DNA of 44,153 bases from Stentor coeruleus (Eukaryota > Ciliophora > Heterotrichea > Heterotrichida > Stentoridae), in the NCBI GenBank assembly GCA_001970955.1, contig MPUH01000591.1, positions 1 through 44,153 on the forward strand. The letters run 5' to 3'. Positions 30,071-40,676 of the stretch are shown here, piece after piece. Numbering within the stretch: the stretch's first letter is position 1; every line of letters starts with the position of its first letter. Under the pieces are notes generated by a model. It did no database searches. It was not told the origin of the DNA and saw only the letters and a list, made by a program, of their open reading frames with translations. The position numbers and the translations under genes are program-made.

Positions 30071-33000
30071 ATGATTTTGTATATAAAAATGGAATCATCA
30101 AAAGATAAAGTAACTGTAGAAGCAAAAACACTTAAAAATCAAGGGGAAAAAGAGTTCAAGCTTAATAATTATTATAAAGCTTATACTTTATATAATAAAG
30201 CTCTTGGATGTAGAATGATGTTTTATCCTAAATTAGATAGGAAAAACTCGGGTTTATATCTAAAGCTTGCCTTAGTTTCATTCAAAGTTTGCTCTGATTC
30301 ATACAATGAGGAGATTAAGTATTTAACAGAAGCAAAAATGAATGCTAAGCTTTATATAAAAATAAAGAACAATTACAGAAAGCAACCGAAATATGCTTAT
30401 CAATTATATTTTATCATCGGATACTATTTTTATAAAATCGAAAGCTATGATAAATCAATTAAATATTATGAAAAATCAAAATTTGTTTTGGTAAAACAAG
30501 CAATTCCTAATAATCCTGAATTAGGTATGACTTTCAATAATTTAGCTTTAGTTTACACAGCTAAAAAAGATTACAAAAAAGCTATTGAGCTTTATGATGA
30601 TTCTAGGAAAATATTAGAAAATAATCCAAGAACTGATGAATGTGATAAAGGATCATTATATCTTAATAAAGGCCTATTATATTCATTATTACTTGATTAT
30701 AACAATGCAATTAAAGAGCTTGAAAAAAGCCGGCTAATATTTGAAAAAAAATTGAAACCTTTCGATTTGAAATTAGCTGAAGTTTATCATCAACTTGGTA
30801 TAATATTTTGTAATAAAAACGAAGTCGAAAAAGCAAAAAACTATTATGAAAAAAGTAAAATCATATATGAAAAAAACTTAAATCCTGAACACCTTGATTT
30901 AGCAACATTTTACAATAACTTATCATCTTATTATTATAAAATAAATCAAAAAGAAAATGCAAAATTGTATTGTGAAAAGTCTTTAAAAATTACTCAAAAG
31001 GTCCAAGGAATTTATCATCCTAACAATGCTCCAGTTTACAGTAACCTTGCATCATATTATTATAATAGTGGTGATTTTAAAACAGCATTTCAATATTATG
31101 AAATGAGCAGACTTATTTATGAAGAAATGCAATACCCTGATTTATATAATTTATCAATAGTTTACCTTAATCTAGGTTCAATTTATCTTTTTTATAAAGA
31201 TAGCACAAAAGCTATGCAATTCTATGAAAAATCTAAAAAAACATTGGAAAAAAATCCAGATCCTTATAATTCAATATTAACTATCCTGTATAACAATCTT
31301 GGAAGTTTATATAGCGAAAATAACGAGCTTAAAAAAGCATTTGAAATGTATAAAAAATGTAAATCTATTTTCAAAAATCAATCAAATAAAGACTTTTATA
31401 ACCTTGCCGTAGTATACAATAATCTAGGCATGCTATACTTTAATTTAACAGATAATAAAAAAGCTTTAGATTCTTATAAAAAAAGCCAAGAAAATATTGA
31501 AAAAATTCCTAATCCTAACACATTATTACTAGGAGCAATTTATAATAATTTAGGAACTCTATATCAATCCAACAATAATAATAATGAAGCTTTAGAAAAC
31601 TATACAAAATGCAGGAATATTTTTGAAAAAAATCTTAACCCTTATCATCCTTACTTAGCAATTTTATATAATAACCTTGGAGGAATGAATATTTTTATAA
31701 ATCAGAGAGAAAAGGCTCAAGAATTCTTGTTAAGATCTAAAGAAATCGCAGAAAAAGTTTTTAATGATTTTGATTTAAACCTTGCAATTATTTACAACAG
31801 TTTGGGGTTAGTTTATTTTTATATGGAAGAACTTAAAAAATCACTTGAGTTTTTTAATAAATGCAAAAAAATTGTCAAAAAAGTCTTAAAAAGTAATGAT
31901 CAGAATTTCCTTAATGTTTATTTTAATATTGGGCTACTTTATGAGAAAATAGATAATAAGATAAAAGCTCTTAGAATATGTAAAAAATGCAAAAAATTAG
32001 CAGAAGAATCTTTAAGTCCTAATCATCAAACAATTGTAAGAATTTATATTAATTTATTAAAACTTTATTTGGGTCTAAATAAACAAAAAAAAGCTATTGT
32101 TTATTATAAGAAGTCATTAAAAATTATTAATTCACAACTAACAACTTATGATTCCAATTTTATTGATGTATTTTACAACTTAAGCATATTTTATTTGAAA
32201 ATAAATGAGAAACAAAAAGCTTTAAAAGTATTCGAAAATTTTCAAATTATATGTGAAAACAATTATGAACCTTATAATCTTAATTTAGCTAAAACTTATT
32301 ATATCCTTGCTTGGCTTTATCTTAAAGTAAATAATAAAGCTAAAGCATTTGATTTTTATGAAAAGTCAAGAATAATAAGTGAAAAAGTTTTAAAGCCTTT
32401 CGATATTAATTTAGCTATGACTTATAATGAACTTGCCATATTTTATGCTAATGACAATAATAAAAAGAAAGCTTTTGAATATTATGAGAAATGTAGAATC
32501 ATATTAGAAAAAAAACATAAAGATTTCTATGTTGAAAGAGCTATAATATATATTAATATAGGATTATTTTTTTCTCAGATTGGAGATATAAATAAGACTC
32601 TTGAATATTATGATAAGAGCAAGCGTATTATTGAAAAAAAAATCAGTAAAGGTAATTCTATTGATAATCTAATATATATAATATTTATATGGCATTATTA
32701 TCAAATAAATGAGAAGAAAATTGCAATTGAGCTTTATGAGATAGGTAAAGAAAAAAATTATTTATTAAAGAAATTAGGTATGCCAAACTCAATTACTATT
32801 AAAAATTATGCTAGATATTTTCACTTATATGATTGTGGTCTGATTAATACTCCTCATCTAGATTTAGATTTCAAAAATATTATGGACTTAATTACTAATA
32901 ATAACAGTGAAAACAAAAAAGAAAATTTGAAATTTGTAGTTAGGAAAAACAAAAATATAAAAAACTTTGAATCAAGGATTAATAAAAAAGTGATTTTACC

Positions 33001-33925
33001 TTGGTATCAGTGCGAAATTTGGTTTCCAAACATATATATCAATTCAAGAAATCATAAAATATCTAGTTCTTCAAAAATTAATATATTTGACAAATCATCT
33101 AAAGAAATTGACACTAGGTCTAAGCTACGTCCTATATACAATATATATAAAGAGATAAAACTCTTTAAAATGTTGTCTAAAGAATCTAATTTATTCCCAA
33201 AAATGTATTATTATTCTATAGATAAACTTAAAATTCTAATTGGACTAGAGAAGTGTGAAAGTAATTTAAGAGATTTCATGTATAAAAATTCCAATCTTAG
33301 TGGTAGACAAATGAAACTAATATTTTATAACATAGTAAAAGCATTTTTTTTATTAAGGCAACATAATATTGTTCACGCTGATATTACACCTGAAAATATT
33401 CTTATTAATTCTCCCGAAGATATAAAAATTTGTGACTTTGGTAACTCTTTCATATTCACAAAAACATATAAAAATAATTTATTCCCTGTATTTTCAACAA
33501 AAAGACCAGCTACATATTTATATTGCTCACCAGAGCTCAGGACATACATAAAATTTGCTTCAAATATGATATCAATAATGTATGATCCATTCAAGTCAGA
33601 TGTTTTTTCTCTTGGTCTTACTTTTTTAGAAATATGCGGAATAGATATCAATAATCTTAGCATGTTTGGAATGAACTATGATATTCATATAATAGAAATG
33701 CTAACAATAGGTTATGATTATATTGCAAAAGATAGTTTAAGAAAAGTTTCTTATAGAATGTTCAGGAAAAAATTACAAGATGTTATTGTAAGTAAAATCG
33801 AAGAAGTTAAATATGACTTTTTAAAAGAACCACTTAGAAAAATGCTTGAGGTCGATATGGTACAAAGAGCTACAATAGATGTGATATATAAAGATGCTAA
33901 GTTTGTAATGAGAATTTTTAGTTAG
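30071..33925 (+). CDS. TPR-repeat protein with C-terminal divergent protein kinase domain
   Basis: The 1284-residue frame has about 21 tetratricopeptide repeats of 42-44 residues over residues 15-900, of kinesin-light-chain-like period, with recurring YNNLGxLY and KAxExYxKxKxI signatures. A linker leads to a kinase-like domain from about 1015. It keeps the alpha-C-like KEIKLFKML segment and a catalytic-loop HAD-x4-N (HADITPENIL, from His1102, Ala in place of the Arg of HRD). It also has DFG (1122-1124) and CSPE in place of APE, followed by SDVFSLGLTFLEIC. I see no glycine-rich loop and no clear beta-3 lysine, so ATP binding is doubtful though the catalytic Asp and Asn are kept. TPRs suggest a protein-interaction scaffold. 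Start: ATG 30071 (MILYIK) or, more naturally, 30089 (MESSKDK). A decayed copy of its 3' end lies just upstream, implying local duplication. Confidence 0.9.
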   Translation: MILYIKMESSKDKVTVEAKTLKNQGEKEFKLNNYYKAYTLYNKALGCRMMFYPKLDRKNSGLYLKLALVSFKVCSDSYNEEIKYLTEAKMNAKLYIKIKNNYRKQPKYAYQLYFIIGYYFYKIESYDKSIKYYEKSKFVLVKQAIPNNPELGMTFNNLALVYTAKKDYKKAIELYDDSRKILENNPRTDECDKGSLYLNKGLLYSLLLDYNNAIKELEKSRLIFEKKLKPFDLKLAEVYHQLGIIFCNKNEVEKAKNYYEKSKIIYEKNLNPEHLDLATFYNNLSSYYYKINQKENAKLYCEKSLKITQKVQGIYHPNNAPVYSNLASYYYNSGDFKTAFQYYEMSRLIYEEMQYPDLYNLSIVYLNLGSIYLFYKDSTKAMQFYEKSKKTLEKNPDPYNSILTILYNNLGSLYSENNELKKAFEMYKKCKSIFKNQSNKDFYNLAVVYNNLGMLYFNLTDNKKALDSYKKSQENIEKIPNPNTLLLGAIYNNLGTLYQSNNNNNEALENYTKCRNIFEKNLNPYHPYLAILYNNLGGMNIFINQREKAQEFLLRSKEIAEKVFNDFDLNLAIIYNSLGLVYFYMEELKKSLEFFNKCKKIVKKVLKSNDQNFLNVYFNIGLLYEKIDNKIKALRICKKCKKLAEESLSPNHQTIVRIYINLLKLYLGLNKQKKAIVYYKKSLKIINSQLTTYDSNFIDVFYNLSIFYLKINEKQKALKVFENFQIICENNYEPYNLNLAKTYYILAWLYLKVNNKAKAFDFYEKSRIISEKVLKPFDINLAMTYNELAIFYANDNNKKKAFEYYEKCRIILEKKHKDFYVERAIIYINIGLFFSQIGDINKTLEYYDKSKRIIEKKISKGNSIDNLIYIIFIWHYYQINEKKIAIELYEIGKEKNYLLKKLGMPNSITIKNYARYFHLYDCGLINTPHLDLDFKNIMDLITNNNSENKKENLKFVVRKNKNIKNFESRINKKVILPWYQCEIWFPNIYINSRNHKISSSSKINIFDKSSKEIDTRSKLRPIYNIYKEIKLFKMLSKESNLFPKMYYYSIDKLKILIGLEKCESNLRDFMYKNSNLSGRQMKLIFYNIVKAFFLLRQHNIVHADITPENILINSPEDIKICDFGNSFIFTKTYKNNLFPVFSTKRPATYLYCSPELRTYIKFASNMISIMYDPFKSDVFSLGLTFLEICGIDINNLSMFGMNYDIHIIEMLTIGYDYIAKDSLRKVSYRMFRKKLQDVIVSKIEEVKYDFLKEPLRKMLEVDMVQRATIDVIYKDAKFVMRIFS

Positions 33926-34334
33926 GTGGAATTAGTTATGTAGTTAAAAAGTGAATAGTTACTTTTTTATAATTTAAAAGTTTTAGTCTCCATCTAATAA
34001 TAGCAATATAGAACTTTTTCTCCAAATGACTAAACCATAAATTTATTAACAAGCAACTAAATTTTCTTTTCATCATAAAAAAAATCATTTCTAATACCCT
34101 ATAAACTATCCAACCACTTCTATTTATAAACAATTAATAAAACTCTTCCCAAAACTTAATCTTCCCCACAAGTTTCCCCTTAAATATTCCCAAACAAAAA
34201 GTTTTAAAAAACCATAATCCTTCCATTTCCATAAAATCATCCTCCCTATCTCATTCTTTTCTAAAAATCCTCATCCACTAAATTTCTTCCTTTCACACAC
34301 CTCATAATCCAAAACCAAAATAATTTTACCTATA
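33926..34334. other. Intergenic, C-rich 5' flank of BUB3
   Basis: No gene is seen; a 65-codon minus-strand frame (33936-34133) is taken as chance. From about 34140 the plus strand is strikingly C-rich and G-poor up to the BUB3 start. Confidence 0.5.
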
Positions 34335-35300
34335 ATGGAAATATCGAAAACCGAAAGAGAAATCACCGACTTACCAAACGATGGATTTACCCGGATCTCT
34401 TTCAGCCAATCAGAAGACTTCCTCCTAGCTTCAAGTTGGGACAATTCAATATCTCTTTACAACACTTCATCAGGATTATTATCCACTCGCTATTCTTCAA
34501 ACGCATCCCTTCTAGATAGTGCTTTTATTTCATCAGATTTATGTACCTTTGGTGGTTTAGAGCGTCATATTGGTCTCTATAATTTTTCCCGTAATGAATA
34601 CAAATCTTTAGGTACTCATGAAGATACTATTAGAACATTAAGATTCAGTTCCCGCTTTGGTCTTATTATTTCTGGATCATGGGATCGTACAATAAGAACT
34701 TGGGATCCACGTGCTCAAGTTTATTGGACAGGAACAACATCAATGCCAGGCAAAGTTTATTCAATGGCTTTAAGTGATTCTCAATGTTATCTTGTTATAT
34801 CTACTGATAAAAAAGATTTACTACTTTATGATCTAAGGAATATGAATGAAGCTGTGGATAAAAGAGAAAGTCCTTTAAAATATCAGACTAGATGCATTGA
34901 AGTTAATCCAAATGGTCTTAGTTATGCTCTTGGATCTATTGAAGGACGTGTTGGTATTGAGTTTTTTAATCCAGCACCTGAAATCCAAGCTAAGGCTTAT
35001 GCTTTTAAATGTCATCGTAAAGAAGATATGGGTAATGTTATTGTTTATCCTGTTAATGCTATTGCTTATAATCCAGTAACTGGAACTTTTGCTACTGGTG
35101 GAAGTGATAGTTTTGTTAATGTTTGGGATGGAGATAATAAAAAGAGAATTTGGAAATTGAGACAGTATCCAAGTGCTGTAGCTTCGTTGGCTTTTAATAG
35201 TAATGGAAAGCAACTTGCTATTGCTTGTTCGTATATGTATGAAGAAGGAGATATACCGAACCAACCACCAATTAAACTTTTTATCAAAGATTTTAATTAA
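34335..35300 (+). CDS. BUB3: BUB3, WD40 mitotic checkpoint protein
   Basis: The 321-residue protein is a seven-bladed WD40 propeller of the usual BUB3 length. Diagnostic family segments are present: SWDNSISLYN, SWDRTIRTWDPR in the third blade, then LKYQTRCIEVNPNG, GSIEGRVGIEFFNP, YAFKCHR, YPVNAIAYNP, FATGGSDSFVNVWD, YPSAVASLAFNSNG and IACSYMYEEGD. The IEGRV and AFKCHR features fit BUB3 and also its close relative RAE1; the YPVNAIAY and SYMYEEGD segments favour BUB3. It binds GLEBS motifs of BUB1/BUBR1-type proteins at kinetochores and contributes to the spindle checkpoint. The codons shift from C-ending near the start to G/T-rich near the end. No intron is needed. Confidence 0.92.
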   Translation: MEISKTEREITDLPNDGFTRISFSQSEDFLLASSWDNSISLYNTSSGLLSTRYSSNASLLDSAFISSDLCTFGGLERHIGLYNFSRNEYKSLGTHEDTIRTLRFSSRFGLIISGSWDRTIRTWDPRAQVYWTGTTSMPGKVYSMALSDSQCYLVISTDKKDLLLYDLRNMNEAVDKRESPLKYQTRCIEVNPNGLSYALGSIEGRVGIEFFNPAPEIQAKAYAFKCHRKEDMGNVIVYPVNAIAYNPVTGTFATGGSDSFVNVWDGDNKKRIWKLRQYPSAVASLAFNSNGKQLAIACSYMYEEGDIPNQPPIKLFIKDFN

Positions 35301-35953
35301 GATATATTGTAGATGATAGTGTGAGGAGATAATTAGGGGTTTTAGTTTTTATGTTGGATGAAAGATTTTAAGGGTGTGCTTTTGGGTTTGTATATGGGGT
35401 TTTGATAATAAATTGGTAGCTTTTTATGATTTTTTGATAAGTATTTTTGTGTAAATTAAAGGGTTTATTAGAGTGTTTAAGGGTTTTATGTATTTAATTG
35501 GGTTTTGGTTTAGATAATGTTTTATGATAGTGATCTTGTGAAAATAAAATATTAGTTATTTTATAAGGGAAATATATAATCCACTGTATTTCTATGTTAT
35601 AACTATACCCAGGTGTTAAAAACAGAGTTTAGCTAATTATTTCTTCTTATATTTAACACATTTTCCCTAGGTTCACTATTTTTAAAGTTATTATCCTAAC
35701 CTATCATTTCCTTTAACTATCCTTCCATATAAATCTCTGATTATTCATCGCTTTACAAGCATCCACTTAAAACCTTATCTCTATTTAAAAGCTACTCATA
35801 AAGTCAAACCTTATAAACTTAGAGCATTTAGCTTCTAATTTTATTATCAGTCAAACACTCACACGTAAGCATATAAAGAAACTAACTAGAATAAAAATCA
35901 AAGAATACAATAAACACAGAGACTAATGATTGTGTTAGAAATTTTGAATAAGC
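35301..35953. other. Convergent intergenic region
   Basis: This lies between the 3' ends of BUB3 (plus) and the eL41 gene (minus). The plus strand is G-rich to about 35530 and C-rich from about 35600 to 35900, so on each sense strand the 3' flank is G-rich. No other gene was seen. Confidence 0.55.
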
Positions 35954-36031
35954 TTACTTAGCTCTTTGCCTCATCTTCTTTCGTTTCTTCTTGAGTCTTC
36001 TCATTCGCTTTTTCTTCCACTTTTCTCTCAT
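35954..36031 (-). CDS. RPL41: Ribosomal protein eL41 (25 residues)
   Basis: The minus strand from 36031 reads ATG through 25 codons to TAA at 35954. The peptide begins MREKWKKKRMRRLKKK and ends KKMRQRAK, the near-invariant eL41 sequence (typical opening MRAKWRKKRMRRLKRK). eL41 is the smallest ribosomal protein, a single Arg/Lys-rich helix bridging the two subunits. The gene is too short for ordinary ORF finders. A five-codon upstream frame (ATGGCTATAATAAAATGA, at 36031-region to 36044) ends in a TGA overlapping the eL41 ATG as ATGA; whether it is transcribed is unknown. Sense-strand flanks follow the usual pattern. Confidence 0.95.
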   Translation of the reverse strand: MREKWKKKRMRRLKKKRKKMRQRAK

Positions 36032-36715
36032 TTTATTATAGCCATGAAACCCGAAGTGATATAGCCAAAATGAAAGCTAAAGTGTTTAAATAATGTATAT
36101 TTTTTTGAATAATTTAAGGTGTTGATTAGAGTTAAATATTTATCAAAGGCTGTTATTTAGAATTTAATTAGCTGATTTGGTAAATATTTTTATAGTTTTT
36201 TGTATGAGTTTTTCTTTAGAAAGATGATTATTAGATAAGGATATTAATAGATTTTGGTGTTATGGTATTACTGTTTAATGTATGTTTTTAATAGAGCTGT
36301 TTTGGGTAAATTTTGTATTCATCCTATTATTTTTTCCATTATATTTTTTTGTAATTTTTATGTATCCAGCAGACTTTGAAGTTATAAAAGATGATTTTTT
36401 CCTTTATTTACTGCTAAGATTTTGGTAAAGATATGAAGTCCTAGTATTTGCTATTTATAAAAGAATTGCAAACAATAGTTATATCTACTTTTATCTAAAC
36501 ACTTAAAATTTCTTAAATAACAAAGTATTTTTAAGTCGCTACCAAAATAATAATTTATCAAAACTATTTCGTCCAACATTAAAACTAACCAACAACAACT
36601 CTATATTATTATTTTACTATAATTTTCTAGTAAATCTATCATATATCTTTATTATCAAAAATTCAAAAATTATTTATAGTTTTTCCAACATCAACTCTTA
36701 TAACAAGTTAATTTT
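36032..36715. other. Intergenic between minus-strand genes
   Basis: No gene is seen. The left half, the 5' flank of eL41, is G-rich on the plus strand (C-rich sense). From about 36460 the plus strand becomes C-rich, as in the 3' flank of a minus-strand gene. Confidence 0.5.
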
Positions 36716-38020
36716 CTACTTACCTAAATATCGTCTAACAGTATACAAATTTAAGTTCATCATATCACTTTTATCATTAGGAACAATCGTTGATTTATTA
36801 TCAAAAAATTTTACATCCGAACTTCTAACTTCATTCGCAAGTTCTTCTGTTATATCTTTTGATCTAGAAACACTTCTTAAAGGATCTTCTAAATTCTTAG
36901 AGTTTTTTATGTCAAAATCTTCTGAGTTTTTCAAATTATTTAGATCTCTTATTTCATTATTCATTGATATATCTATATTTGAAGGTAATTGTATTTCCCC
37001 TGTAACTTCAAGTTCATTATTTGTATCAGTGTAGATTCTCTCTTTTGGTCCTTTAAAAAATACTTTTACTAAGCTTAATAATAAACCTAGTGCATAAAAA
37101 GATAGTAAAATTATGTCTAAGTTTTCTTTTTCCACTAATCCGCCTTGATAATAAGCAAACACAAAGCACATAAAAAGTCTACAACAGTGATATAATGATA
37201 AAAGCACAACTTTTATTATAGAAAAAGGTCTAGCGATGGTTATAAAACAGACTGTTTATTGATTACCTATAAATAGTTCTAAAATACAAATTGCCCCATA
37301 AGCAAATATTTTATACTGCACCATAGTCAAAATAATCCCACAAATAGCATATACTTCCCCATAAAATATCAAATAATACACTTTAAAACTTGTAAATTCC
37401 TCTTTATACACACTCACAAAATCTATTTTCCTCTTAAACAAAAATATTACATATCCCATATAAATCACATACACAAAAAAATACCCAATAGACAAAATCA
37501 ACCCAATAAGTTCAGTTTTATCATTTGAAAGCCCATTACCAAGATTATTCTTCAAATCTAACGCCCCATAATATACAAAATCCTGTGAAGTCATCAAAAC
37601 ACACACTGAAATCACATCGTTGAACTTCCTCACAGATTTTTTTATCCACAAAATCGCACAAAAGCTTATAAAAAACAGTAAAAAAATACAAAACTCATTC
37701 CAAAAGTTGGCTAAAAATATATAAGAATACCAATTAAAACCTGAATAAGGCTTAAGGATTCTAAAAGCCTGGGTCCAAAACTTAGCTAATCCTGAGCTTT
37801 GGTCTATATCAAACGTAGATATGATATGTGAGAACTGGATAAAATTTATAAACTGAATCAATGGGGAAAAGATACTATTGTGATCAATAAAAATCCCTGC
37901 AACAATAATAAGTGTGATAAAAATCCCTAGACTGACAAAAAGAAAAACTATACCACAGTCAACACCTAATTCTGGGTCTAAGGCAAAAACGCATTTGATT
38001 ATAAAAACCAAATAAATCAT
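36716..38020 (-). CDS. Polytopic membrane protein with cytosolic tail, unknown function
   Basis: Exons 38020-37267 and 37251-36716 join across a 15-nt phase-1 intron and give 429 residues. The start MIYLVFIIKCVFA looks like a signal peptide or first membrane segment. At least six to eight hydrophobic segments follow, including DCGIVFLFVSLGIFITLIIV, FCIFLLFFISFCAILWI, LIGLILSIGYFFVYVIYMGY, YLIFYGEVYAICGIILTMV and, across the splice, ICILELFIVCFITIA and ILLSFYALGLLLSL. The last 120 residues are a charged, Asn/Asp/Ser-rich cytosolic tail. A segment around YSGFNWYSYIFLANFWNEF lies between membrane spans. I do not recognise the family; a fragment-like TRP/polycystin-type or ciliate surface-protein membrane domain is possible. 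Its ATG lies 14 bases from the CDPK stop. Confidence 0.8.
37252..37266 (-). other. 15-nt intron in polytopic membrane-protein gene
   Basis: On the sense strand GTAATCAATAAACAG has A at position 10 and ends CAG. Its removal eliminates an in-frame TAA and joins ELFI to VCFITIA, keeping a hydrophobic segment continuous. Confidence 0.88.
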
Positions 38021-38034
38021 TTTCTATTTATACA

Positions 38035-39789
38035 CTAGAGTTTTTTTAGCATTAAAATTTTGAACTCATATAAATCAATCTCCCCATCACCATCTAAATC
38101 CGCTTCTCTCATCATTTCTTCCCACACATTTTCTTCGATATTTTTCGCATCGTTACCAAACAGCAATTTCAGCTCTTCTAGACCTATTTTCCCACTTCCA
38201 TCCTTATCAAACATAGTAAACACAGCTTCAAGTCTTTCATGCGAAAGTTCTTTTTTCCAATTTATTGTCGCTGTTAAAAATTCTGTGTAATCAATAAACC
38301 CATTCCCATCTCCATCACAGCTTTCAATGATTTTTTCTATATCCACCAATTCAACTCTTGCATTTTTGTAACCTTGTTTTAGTTCATCAACACTAAGTTT
38401 TCCATCACCATTTGAATCTAAAGTTATAAAAGCATCTCTTAAAAACTTTGTCTCTTTAGCTGATATAAGTTGTGATGCTATAAACTCAAGTGTAGCTTGT
38501 TGTAGTTTACGTGTAGCTCTAAAATGACTTAGGTTTTTTAAAGATTTTATAGCGATTTCATGCTCTTTTTCGTTATTGTTACGGTTTTGAATCCATGGGT
38601 CGTTGAAGATTTCCTTAGCTGTTGGTCGACGTTGAGGGTTTTTTGTAAGCATTTTCATTATTAGAGCTTTAGCTTCATAGGAAACATTCGCCCACTCTTT
38701 ACCTGAGAAGCTGAAAAACCCTTTTGAAATTTGGCTTAGGATCATTTCTTCTGTTGTACCACGGAAAGGAGGATATCCACATAGCATTATATATAAAATT
38801 ACTCCACAACTCCATATGTCACATTTGAAATCGTAGTTACCACGAATCACTTCTGGGGCTATGTAATAAGCCTATGTAAAAAATACAGTTCCAGTTAATG
38901 ATGAAAGGGTTGAACGAGCTTCTAGTTTTCTAGAGGTCCCGAAATCGATTACTTTAAGTGGAGAGTCTTCGGATTCGTTTATAAATAAAATATTTTCTGG
39001 TTTTAAATCTCGATGTACAATTCCTTTTTCATGGCATGTAAGTATTGCAGACATAATCTGATACATATAACAAGCTGCAATATTCTCAGAAAATCTATGC
39101 ACTGAAGTAATCTTATCAAAAAGTTCTCCACCAATACAAAGCTCAGTAACAATACTAAATTGTTTTTCATCCTCATAAACTTCGAAAACTTTTAATATAT
39201 TTGGATGGTCAAGCGACCTAAGAATCTCAACTTCAAAAACTAACTTTTCTCTATTAATATCATTAAGATTTTCCTTAGACAACACTTTAACAGCACGAAA
39301 ATCTTTTGTCAGCTTATGTTTAACCTTATAAACTCTTCCAAAACTTCCTTTTCCTAAAGTTCCAACAATAGAATACATTGAAATAATATCCCCTTTTGTA
39401 AAATGAACAAAACTCCCACGATGAAAACGTAAAGATGCGTTGCTTTTTCTAGGAGGTTCGTTTTCTGGAGATTTTTCTGGGGGTTTTTCATGGTATTTTT
39501 CTTGATTTTTTTCAGATTTTTTTACAAGAGTTTTGTCTTTGTTTTTTTCACGATGTTTTTCAATAACTTTTTCTGTTATGATTTCTGGCTTGTGAGTGAT
39601 TTCAGGGTTGTTTTTGATTTCTAGAACGGGTTTTGTTTGTTGCTCATCTTGAACTTTTTCAGATTCTTGGGCTAAATGGGGAGAGTCCATTGAGGTTAAT
39701 TGAGGTACTTGTTGAATTGCTGCAACTGGAGCGTCGTAGGACTCTTGATGTGTTGGGGGTTGAGAACAACAACATGAGATACTTCCCAT
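38035..39789 (-). CDS. Calcium-dependent protein kinase (CDPK)
   Basis: Exons 39789-38887 and 38871-38035 join across a 15-nt phase-0 intron into 579 residues. The N-terminus MGSISCCC suits N-myristoylation plus palmitoylation, so it should sit at a membrane. Residues 40-125 are a Lys/Glu/Pro-rich disordered stretch. The kinase domain spans about 138-396, with GKGSFG, AVK (Lys168), HRDLKPEN (259-266), DFG (282-284) and, across the splice, GTAYYIAPEV. A junction helix is followed by four canonical EF-hand loops starting near 453 (DSNGDGKLS), 487 (DGDGNGFID), 523 (DKDGSGKIG) and 559 (DLDGDGEID). All catalytic and calcium-binding residues are kept, so it should be an active Ser/Thr kinase gated by calcium. 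Left unspliced, the frame stops at TAG inside the activation segment. Confidence 0.96.
38872..38886 (-). other. 15-nt intron in CDPK gene
   Basis: The sense-strand GTATTTTTTACATAG has A at position 10. Splicing joins SLTGT to AYYIAPEV, the conserved activation-segment sequence, which makes this the best-supported intron in the window. Confidence 0.97.
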
Positions 39790-40676
39790 ATTTGATTTAA
39801 ATTTAATAGTGAAATATATGTATGAGAATATGAAATATAGTATTAAAAATATATGAATTTGAAAGGTTTTAAGGTTTTGTAGAAATTATAGGAAAATTTA
39901 GGAAAATTCATGCAAATAAGATGAGAGGTGCTAAGTTTGTAGAACTTTTTGCTTGTTTTTTCATGGTTTTGGGATAGTTTTTTTACATGCATTTATATAT
40001 TTTAGAAATTAGAGNAAGGTTTTGTAGAAATTATAGGAAAATTTAGGAAAATTCATGCAAATAAGATGAGAGGTGCTAACTTTGTAGAACTTTTTGCTTG
40101 TTTTTTCATGGTTTTGGGATAGTTTTTTTACATGCATTTATATATTTTAGAAATTAGAGCATTCTTCACAACATAAGAGATTGTCCTATTTTTAAATTAA
40201 AATATTTTGTTATTTATAAATAGCAAAAATCTTTTGTGTATGTTTATTTTAAGCTTTATATTAATTTGAGGATTAGAATTTTAATAACTATTCTTTGCCG
40301 AAACCCTAAACCAAACCACATGAAGCAAGTTTAGCTCTGTAGCAAAAAATAAACCCAAAACTAATTTTGAACTTGATATTTATGTTTGTTTAGAATAAGT
40401 TTTTGAGAAAATTATACATGAATTAGATTCATTTAACAATAAAATATTTGCTTTTTAGAACTTATAGGAAGATATTATAAGAATATTTTAAAAATAATAA
40501 AATTGAAAGTAATAATGATATAATTAAGAAAATTGGATACTCGTGTGTTAAAAATTTTGTTGGATACTTTTTTATACCAGAAATAAGTTTGATTAATGAA
40601 AAGATTGTTGCTGATATTTAAAATGGAATGATAACTTTGAAGAAGAAGGAATAGATAATAATAGTTATGAAATTAA
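39790..40676. other. Intergenic with a duplicated junction
   Basis: No gene is seen in this 887-base interval, part of which is artefactual duplication. The sequence is very AT-rich, and its left part is G-rich on the plus strand (C-rich sense 5' flank of the CDPK gene). Confidence 0.5.
39871..40159. repeat. Direct duplication flanking N 40015 (likely assembly artefact)
   Basis: The 144 bases 39871-40014 recur at 40016-40159 across a single N with one visible difference (GCTAAGTTTG against GCTAACTTTG). It is non-coding. The real CDPK upstream region is probably 145 bases shorter. Confidence 0.88.

Noticed and set aside
36716..38020. Two adjacent membrane-protein genes
   Set aside because: A 15-nt intron joins them in frame and the second has no ATG at its start.
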